A stretch of 40,196 bases of DNA from contig NATP01000006.1 in assembly GCA_002085375.1 (NCBI GenBank), positions 1-40,196 on the forward strand. Reading direction: 5' to 3'. Every line of letters starts with the position of its first letter. Within the stretch, counting starts at the first letter, position 1. Positions 34,936-40,196 of this stretch are shown piece after piece. Below the pieces are notes generated by a model, which searched no databases, was not told the DNA's origin, and worked only from the letters and a program-made list of their open reading frames with translations. A program made the translations under genes and the position numbers. This DNA is from a candidate division Zixibacteria bacterium 4484_95. GTDB lineage: Bacteria; Zixibacteria; MSB-5A5; UBA10806; 4484-95.

Positions 34936-34969
34936 AAATTTAACAGCGGTATTGCTATATGTTAAATTT
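34936..34969 (+). repeat. 10-bp perfect inverted repeat after the deacetylase gene
   Basis: AAATTTAACA (34936-34945) and TGTTAAATTT (34960-34969) are perfect inverted arms with a 14-base loop, 5 bp after the deacetylase stop. There is no T run after it, so it is a weak terminator at best; it might be an operator for the following gene. Confidence 0.4.
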
Positions 34970-35037
34970 CCCGAATTAAAAATATTAATTTGATTTTATT
35001 TTCAAATTTATGACATAAATATGCAAAAGGTTAATTC

Positions 35038-35542
35038 ATGAACGCAAATAATACAGAAAGAGATAGCCCGGGCTCACTTAAGGAAACTTGATGACAGGAG
35101 ATTTCAAGTTTTCCAATATTATTCTGCCTATATCGGTGTTGTAGCAGTAGGTGGTTTGACCTGGCTGTCAAAACTATTATATAAACCTCAATATTTCTGG
35201 ATAAGTATTTTAATAATAACAATACTTAATGTTTTCCTTTCATATACCTGCATTAATATAATCAAGAGTGAAAGGAGGGCAACCGAACGTTACCGAGGTA
35301 AAATCAATCATATAAGAAAATACTTTATGGACAATTCACAAAACGATCTATTTAAAGAAGTGATTAAAAATGGCGGTGAGTTTGGAATGAAAACCAATCC
35401 CCCGAATATTAAGAAATTGGGGTTCTTTGATATTTTCTTTATTGGTAAATGGGCAACAGCCTTGTTTGTTATAAATTTCATCAGATTGGTCGGTTCCGTA
35501 TCGTTCGTTGTTTTTATCATTGCAGTGATAAATATACTATAA
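35038..35542 (+). pseudogene. Small membrane protein, apparently frameshifted near its start
   Basis: The plausible start is ATG at 35038, seven bases after AAAAGG, but its frame stops at 35091 after 17 codons. A different frame, open from 35042 with no start codon of its own until a TTG at 35156, encodes protein-like sequence right across that region (EIARAHLRKLDDRRFQVFQY), then helices at YSAYIGVVAVGGLTWL, FWISILIITILNVFLSYTCI and a third at the C-terminus (ALFVINFIRLVGSVSFVVFI). One missing or extra base near 35053-35062, in an A-rich run, would give a single protein of about 165 aa with three membrane helices. I do not recognise the family. It is either a true pseudogene or a sequencing error. 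Confidence 0.55.
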
Positions 35543-35638
35543 TCACAATAGAAATGATAAAGAGGGAGCTTACTTTACAGAAGGCGATTTTAAATAATAA
35601 AAGATAATTACATTAACAATGGTAATAGCTTGTCTAAA

Positions 35639-38266
35639 TCACCGGTTCATACGGCGATAGATATTATATAAGTTTCGAGCTTCCATATCCTCGGGATGTT
35701 CTTTCATCCACATATTCAGAAGCGACATCCCTTTTTCCTTTTGCTTGGTGGCAGAATAAAGCCTTAGCAGGAGATTAAAATTGATACTATTACTTGGATC
35801 AAGATCTATAGCTTTTTCATAGCATTTGATAGCCTCTTCAAAATTTTTCTGGGTATAGTGCAAAACACCTAAGAATTGCCAGTATAATGTGATATGTGGC
35901 CATCTTTGAATTGCCTTGGCGAAGTTTCTTACTCCCAGCTGGTAAATAATCTTGGCGCTATCGCCATAGGCGGTATCTGAGTAAAGTCTTGCAAGCTCAA
36001 CATATGGCTGGTAATAAAACGGAAATCGATCGATGGTGTCGTGAAGAATTTGGTGGGTTTTAGAGGTGTCTCCTTTGGAGAGGTAATAATCAGCCAACTC
36101 CAGAAACCTTTCTGGATAGGTTGTAGTTAGGCCGACATTGTTTTCATCCTTGAATACATCGATATCATTTACCCCGCGATATCTATAAACGTTGTAGATG
36201 AGATCTTCGGTTTTCTCAGGATCAAACGGTTCTTCCGGTTTCTTTGGCATAATCTTTAAAACCATTGCCTTTCTTACAGTATAATCTGACAGAGTCCAAC
36301 GGTTGGAACTGGGAACGGAGGTTGAGAAATAAATCGGGTACTTCCACTTATTTGCCAAAACTATATGTTCTATCATCTGGTCCTGCACACGTACCGGATT
36401 GCCTGTTTTAGGATCGGGGAAAGGAACCAGATAGCGGTTCATTTTTCGAACCGGGTCGTAGAAAGATTTTTTGGGACGGTATAGCGTGATTGTTCCCCGC
36501 CGGGTAAACGGTTCACCGATAATCTGGTCATCGTCTAAGTCGATAGGGACACCCATCTGCTTTTTTAATTGGCATATATACCAATCAGTGTTCAAAAGCG
36601 ATAAATTAACAACCCTGACATCCTTGCGGACATTCTCGACCTCCTGAAGATACCAAAGGGGAAATGTATCGTTATCGCCGTTGGTAAATAATATTGCATC
36701 TTTCTCGCATGAGCTTAGGATATTGTAAGCATAATCGGTAGGAGCAAAGTCGCCGGTGCGATCATGTGTTTTATAATGATATGTAAATGTATCAAACGGT
36801 ATTAAAAGCACCAGCAATGCAACAATTACCCAGGTTAAATAGGCAGCCCAGGTGGGGATTTTGTTTTTTAGCCATGGTGAAAACCTGCTTAGAAAAAAGC
36901 CAAAACCAATGCCGATTAATATCGCAAAATATATAAACGCCGGAGTGAAAAAATAGTCCCTGTCGCGAACCTCGAGATGTTCCCCTCTTGTGCCATCTGC
37001 AAAATTAAGATACAAAATCAAACCTAACGAACTTATCAAAAAAATAGCCGCTAAGAGAAAACCATTTTTAAAACTCCTTCTAAGCGAAATAAACATCCCG
37101 AAAAGGCCAAACAAAAAAGGTAAGTATCTCAACAACCCCCATTTTTCGTTACTGTACTGTTCTTTGAAATATCCCCAGAAACCCATATGCGGGTAATCCC
37201 CGAACTGGTGCTTAAGCATGCCACGGCGCTTGAACATGCGCACTATCATCGATTCCTCCCCATACTGCTTCCTCCCCAGATAGTATTCAAGCCTTCGCAG
37301 GTTAGCCGGATTATTTTCATTGATTGCCGGTTTATGAGCCGCTCTAATCGGTAAATATATGTGCGGTGTGAAACCGATTATGGCAACTACCATTATGGCA
37401 AAATACAAGCCCCAGCTTTGTTGCGCCTTCCCCTTGTGGGTGAAAGTCTTATACCCGAAAAACACAGCAAAAAATACCATCAGTAAAAGCCACAACGCCA
37501 CCTGGTGGTCGCTAAGGGAGGGGATTATATAGAATATCAAAAAGTAAATAGGAACTGCAAAAGAGAATAAAATCCCCCAGCTCACCCAGTGCCGCCAATC
37601 GTTGAGTTTCTTATTGTCTATTAACGCGATATATATAATGATTGCCGGGGTTATTAAAAACACCGTCAGGTGGATGCTTATCGAGAGAAACAGAAGGTAT
37701 ACAATAGCTACCAGAAGAACGTCATTGCCATCGGCTAATTTGCTTTCGCCCCACTTAATCGTCATATAAGTTAATACGACCATTAAAAGCATTGCCAGAC
37801 CATAGACCTCGGTCTCAACAGCATTAAACCAGAAGGTCGAGGAAAAAGCCAGCAGTAAACTGCCGGTTAATGCACCGATATAGACGCCTACTTTAGAGAC
37901 AATATCCCTTGGTCCACTCTGCTGGCTGCTTTTATCGATAAATTTAACCGATTTTACGATTATGACATAAGCTACCATGGTGGTCAAGGCTGAGCTTAAA
38001 ACAGATACGAAATTTGTATTCAAGGCTGGTGTACTCATAATTCCCAGCAACATGAAAAATTTGCCTATGAGAATAAAGAGCGGGGTACCAGGTGGATGTG
38101 GCACGCCCATTATATAAGAACTGGCAATGAACTCACCACAGTCCCAGAAAGAAAGAGTGGGGGCCATCGTTTTGAAATACACAATAAAACTTACGATTAG
38201 AGAAATTACGGCACCGAGATAAAAAAGAAATTTAGATATAAACTGGTCTTTTTGCGGACTACTCAC
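35639..38266 (-). CDS. DUF2723 (GT117) polytopic membrane glycosyltransferase-like protein with C-terminal TPRs
   Basis: Integral-membrane protein of the DUF2723 family, related to human TMEM260, a protein O-mannosyltransferase. The signature is at the N-terminus: TMAPTLSFWDCGEFIASSYI and then VPHPPGTPLF, near residues 30-60. About a dozen membrane helices extend to near 510, followed by a soluble region (NGDNDTFPLWYLQEVENVRKD near 540). The C-terminal TPR repeats include FEEAIKCYEKAIDLDPSNS near 820. At 875 aa it is normal for bacterial members. The start codon is GTG with GGGAGG just upstream. It probably glycosylates exported proteins or surface lipids; the donor is unknown. A promoter lies at 38290-38318. 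Confidence 0.9.
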   Translation of the reverse strand: MSSPQKDQFISKFLFYLGAVISLIVSFIVYFKTMAPTLSFWDCGEFIASSYIMGVPHPPGTPLFILIGKFFMLLGIMSTPALNTNFVSVLSSALTTMVAYVIIVKSVKFIDKSSQQSGPRDIVSKVGVYIGALTGSLLLAFSSTFWFNAVETEVYGLAMLLMVVLTYMTIKWGESKLADGNDVLLVAIVYLLFLSISIHLTVFLITPAIIIYIALIDNKKLNDWRHWVSWGILFSFAVPIYFLIFYIIPSLSDHQVALWLLLMVFFAVFFGYKTFTHKGKAQQSWGLYFAIMVVAIIGFTPHIYLPIRAAHKPAINENNPANLRRLEYYLGRKQYGEESMIVRMFKRRGMLKHQFGDYPHMGFWGYFKEQYSNEKWGLLRYLPFLFGLFGMFISLRRSFKNGFLLAAIFLISSLGLILYLNFADGTRGEHLEVRDRDYFFTPAFIYFAILIGIGFGFFLSRFSPWLKNKIPTWAAYLTWVIVALLVLLIPFDTFTYHYKTHDRTGDFAPTDYAYNILSSCEKDAILFTNGDNDTFPLWYLQEVENVRKDVRVVNLSLLNTDWYICQLKKQMGVPIDLDDDQIIGEPFTRRGTITLYRPKKSFYDPVRKMNRYLVPFPDPKTGNPVRVQDQMIEHIVLANKWKYPIYFSTSVPSSNRWTLSDYTVRKAMVLKIMPKKPEEPFDPEKTEDLIYNVYRYRGVNDIDVFKDENNVGLTTTYPERFLELADYYLSKGDTSKTHQILHDTIDRFPFYYQPYVELARLYSDTAYGDSAKIIYQLGVRNFAKAIQRWPHITLYWQFLGVLHYTQKNFEEAIKCYEKAIDLDPSNSINFNLLLRLYSATKQKEKGMSLLNMWMKEHPEDMEARNLYNIYRRMNR

Positions 38267-38289
38267 AATCCTCCCATTATTAAATTAAC

Positions 38290-38318
38290 ATAATAATTAT
38301 TTTAAAATTGATTGTCAA
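38290..38318 (-). promoter_or_regulatory. Promoter of the DUF2723 gene
   Basis: Minus strand TTGACA (38318-38313), 17-bp spacer, TATTAT (38295-38290), 23 bp before the GTG start. Confidence 0.65.
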
Positions 38319-38506
38319 CCAATTAGAAATGGAAGTTTACCCAATTCTTTAAAATACTATAACTTCCACCTTTTTGAAAATTAAACCCATCGATTAAATT
38401 AATCTTCATTGGTTTTAGGGAAAATCGTGCGGAAAGTTTTGATTAAGATAACTTAAATTTCGAATATTTTACCCGATTTTTGGAGTAAGTCTTATTTTAT
38501 TTTTTC

Positions 38507-38535
38507 TTGACAATGAATTTTCTCCCTTATTTTAT
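38507..38535 (+). promoter_or_regulatory. Promoter of the ferredoxin gene
   Basis: TTGACA (38507-38512), 17-bp spacer, TTTTAT (38530-38535; TTTATA one base further on). It lies about 57 bp before the ATG at 38593. Confidence 0.6.
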
Positions 38536-38592
38536 ATATGCAAAATTTATCGCCGTATAAACGTTTTCAAAACGGCAACAGGAGTAAAACCA

Positions 38593-38775
38593 ATGGCTTA
38601 CTACATAAACGATGAATGTATCCTCTGCGACAACTGTTTACCTGAATGTCCTGAAAACGCTATCACACCGGGCGACCCAAAATATATAATCAATCCGGAA
38701 CTTTGCAACGATTGCGGTAACTGTGCCGAGGTTTGTCCGGTTGAGGCATGCATACCCGGAACGGATGTTGAATAA
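38593..38775 (+). CDS. 2[4Fe-4S] ferredoxin
   Basis: Small electron carrier of clostridial/YfhL type. Two cluster motifs are complete: Cys9, 12, 15 and 19 (CILCDNCLPECP) and Cys38, 41, 44 and 48 (CNDCGNCAEVCP), plus Cys53. The eight ligands are those expected for two low-potential [4Fe-4S] clusters. The 60-aa length is normal. CAGGAG is eight bases upstream of the ATG, and a clear promoter lies upstream, so it is probably transcribed alone. It suggests anaerobic or low-potential metabolism; its partner enzymes are not in the window. Confidence 0.95.
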   Translation: MAYYINDECILCDNCLPECPENAITPGDPKYIINPELCNDCGNCAEVCPVEACIPGTDVE

Positions 38776-39010
38776 TAAAACTTTCTCACTTTCCATCCCC
38801 GTAGTCTAACATCAAAGAATAATAAAACCTCTGTCACCAAGTTCTCAGCATCAAAGCAAGCTCCCAAAACATCTATTAAGGGTTTTATAACAAGTTAACT
38901 ATCCGGGATTCAAGAACTATCTTAAAACTGTCGCTCTATTGCTTTCTTACAATTCGGAAAAACTGCCTAGATAGAAATTATAGCGATTGTATCCAGCATA
39001 AAATTATCTC
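38776..39010. other. Intergenic stretch, nothing recognised
   Basis: Between the ferredoxin stop and the promoter of the next gene. No frame with a ribosome-binding site, no terminator-like hairpin and no RNA gene was seen on either strand. Confidence 0.4.
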
Positions 39011-39038
39011 TTGTCAAATTGGGGAAATATATTATATT
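39011..39038 (+). promoter_or_regulatory. Promoter of the small beta-barrel gene
   Basis: TTGTCA (39011-39016), 16-bp spacer, TATATT (39033-39038), about 52 bp before the ATG at 39091. Confidence 0.5.
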
Positions 39039-39090
39039 GCCCTGTGGAACGGGGAGAGATATCGTTCTAAACAACCAAAAGGAGTTACCG

Positions 39091-39726
39091 ATGTTTAAAG
39101 GATTATTTGCGGTTTTAGCCACGATAATCTTAATCTCGGGGCCGGTTTTTGCCCAGCAGACGGGAAGTATTATTTGCGGATTTGATATCGGGCTGGCCTC
39201 TGCAACAGACGATTTTGCTGATAATCCCAATTTGCAGGCTGGCAACGGCTTCAGTATGGGTGCTGAGTTAAGATATGCCCTGTTTAACGATCTCTCCCTT
39301 GGACCGTTTATAAGATATTATCGATTCGGCTCGAGCCTGACGCTGGATCTTGGCCGTGCCAGCTACAACATGATCCAATATGGTGGTCTTGCAAGGTATA
39401 ACTTGTTCAATGTCGAAAAGGGTAAACTTTATCTTTTTGGTGGCGGAGGTCTATTTGAGCCCAATACGCATTACTGGGCACCTGATTATTCATACGATGT
39501 ATCTTTTGAGAGAGGGCGGTTTTTAACCGGTGGTTTTGGATTATGCTCTGACCCTTATGCCGCCACAATATATGAAATCGAATTCAGGTATAATATGGGC
39601 GATGCCGACCTCGAAACAATTAACGATAATCGGTTGGTGATAACCAATTACGATTTTAGTTCCTTCCACGTTTCTGTTAAACTGATGTTTAATTCAAAAG
39701 GGGCCACTCCACCGCCACGCTACTAA
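39091..39726 (+). CDS. Small outer-membrane beta-barrel protein
   Basis: Exported protein of 211 aa. The ATG at 39091 is chosen because AAAAGGAG lies seven bases upstream and it gives a clean signal peptide (MFKGLFAVLATIILISGPVFA, cut before QQ). An upstream in-frame ATG at 39019 overlaps the promoter. The mature part has alternating amphipathic strands with Tyr/Phe-rich ends (SMGAELRYALF, SLGPFIRYYRFGSS, GKLYLFGGGGLF, YEIEFRYNMGDAD, SFHVSVKLMF). It fits an eight-stranded OmpA/OmpW-like barrel. There is no OmpA peptidoglycan-binding domain. It is followed by a terminator, so it is monocistronic. Function unknown. Confidence 0.85.
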   Translation: MFKGLFAVLATIILISGPVFAQQTGSIICGFDIGLASATDDFADNPNLQAGNGFSMGAELRYALFNDLSLGPFIRYYRFGSSLTLDLGRASYNMIQYGGLARYNLFNVEKGKLYLFGGGGLFEPNTHYWAPDYSYDVSFERGRFLTGGFGLCSDPYAATIYEIEFRYNMGDADLETINDNRLVITNYDFSSFHVSVKLMFNSKGATPPPRY

Positions 39727-39757
39727 GGACACTATCCTAAAAATATTCAATAAAGTG

Positions 39758-39790
39758 AAAAAGGGTATTGCACAAATATCCTTTTTTCTT
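39758..39790 (+). terminator. Intrinsic terminator after the small barrel gene
   Basis: A 12-bp stem (AAAAAGGGTATT with AATATCCTTTTT, one G-T pair) and 5-base loop runs into a T-rich tract, 32 bp after the stop codon. Confidence 0.8.
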
Positions 39791-40099
39791 TTCAACTTTA
39801 ATCTTATAAGTAACATAATCTGCTTACTCCAGCGATATCACCAATGCGTACTTACACCTTTGGCATCACAATTTTTTCGATGATTTGACTATTAACCTTT
39901 AAGACATCCCCCTCTCTTCATTTCTCTTGACTAAAATGAACTTCATCAAGTAAGATAAAATAATAATGATGGGTATATATTTTTAACTGGAAAGCCGGAT
40001 AGATGTTTGATTATACCACTTTTAATAAACAATCAGCGATAGCATCGACACTCAACAAGGCTCTAAGATTAATCGAGTTTTTTTATTAGCGAGGTATGT
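39791..40099. other. Intergenic region upstream of the last, partial gene
   Basis: About 310 bp without a supported frame. A weak promoter match on plus is TTGACT (39927-39932), 18-bp spacer, TAAGAT (39951-39956); it would leave a leader of about 140 bases. Nothing else was recognised. Confidence 0.35.
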
Positions 40100-40196
40100 A
40101 TGAACAAAAAAATTCTATCGGGTGTGTTGCTGGCATTTCTTTGTATATGGGCAGTAAATGCTCAAGAATCTTCTCCCACAGTAGTAAAGCCCAAAA
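40100..40196 (+). CDS. N-terminus of an exported protein, partial
   Basis: ATG at 40100 with GAGG five bases or so upstream. The visible 32 residues start MNKKILSGVLLAFLCIWAVN, a typical signal peptide with a likely cut after AVNA. The mature sequence begins QESSPTVV, and the window ends there. No family can be assigned; a periplasmic or outer-membrane protein is expected. Confidence 0.7.
   Translation, partial: MNKKILSGVLLAFLCIWAVNAQESSPTVVKPK

Larger units (their letters stand above)
38267..38592. other. Divergent promoter region between the DUF2723 and ferredoxin genes
   Basis: 326 bp without a coding frame. It contains a promoter for each flanking gene (38290-38318 minus, 38507-38535 plus) and a long-spaced inverted repeat, TGGAAGTT at 38330-38337 and AACTTCCA at 38361-38368. 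Confidence 0.6.

Overview
The window looks like part of the chromosome of a didermic, probably anaerobic or facultative bacterium of the FCB group (a Zixibacteria, Marinimicrobia or Gemmatimonadota-like lineage). This is inferred from family content, since there is no rRNA or tRNA here to settle it. Pointers are two PorV/PorQ-type outer-membrane proteins beside a BNR-repeat lipoprotein with a FlgD-like C-terminus, a DUF2723 (GT117) membrane glycosyltransferase with TPRs, a DUF6599 lipoprotein, many outer-membrane beta-barrels, and a standard genetic code. The recurring promoter shape is TTGACA-N17/18-AT-rich -10. I saw no CRISPR array, IS element, phage gene or tRNA; the window reads as ordinary chromosome.

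Layout. (1) 1-4773, minus strand: a TetR repressor followed by TolC, membrane-fusion protein and RND pump (cut by the window edge). A canonical promoter upstream of tetR overlaps a 23-bp inverted repeat, so self-repression of the whole efflux operon is likely. (2) 4983-9144, minus: a cell-surface operon of a BNR/FlgD-like lipoprotein and two PorV-like barrels, joined by ATGA and TGATG overlaps. (3) 9193-12585, minus: an SPFH protein with C-terminal zinc ribbons, a second zinc-ribbon protein and a Ppx/GppA phosphatase, all overlapping or nearly so. (4) 12746-15119, minus: a CDF zinc exporter with a DUF523 protein, then an M23 endopeptidase with its own promoter and terminator. (5) 15184-16251, minus: a small-ORF region next to a 14-bp perfect palindrome, then an RRM RNA-binding protein. 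(6) 16615-19603, minus: an outer-membrane protein combining a bactofilin-like solenoid with an Omp85-type barrel, and an M29 aminopeptidase. (7) 19794-25448: an HdrD/FadF-like Fe-S oxidoreductase on plus, facing a minus operon of DUF362, a fused NapH/NapG-like polyferredoxin and DUF6599. (8) 25685-34931, plus: a surface-glycan cluster with UDP-GlcNAc 2-epimerase, SDR epimerase, AsnB, GlnA, an acyl carrier protein remnant, an AMP-forming acyl ligase, an NadE-like amide synthetase and a DUF3473-type polysaccharide deacetylase. (9) 35038-40196: a probably frameshifted small membrane protein, the DUF2723 protein, a 2[4Fe-4S] ferredoxin, a small beta-barrel protein and the start of an exported protein.

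The most unusual part is region 8. Its AsnB, acyl ligase and deacetylase recall the gene sets that accompany exosortase A (XrtA/PEP-CTERM) polysaccharide loci, but no exosortase is visible. The locus also carries three nitrogen-transfer enzymes (AsnB, GlnA, NadE-like). The carrier protein expected to partner the ligase survives only as its C-terminal half, fused in frame just after the glnA stop codon. Either this is a recent deletion (biological or from assembly) or the ligase uses a carrier elsewhere. A second point of interest is the chain of coupled mini-ORFs at 15184-15496 behind a palindromic site.
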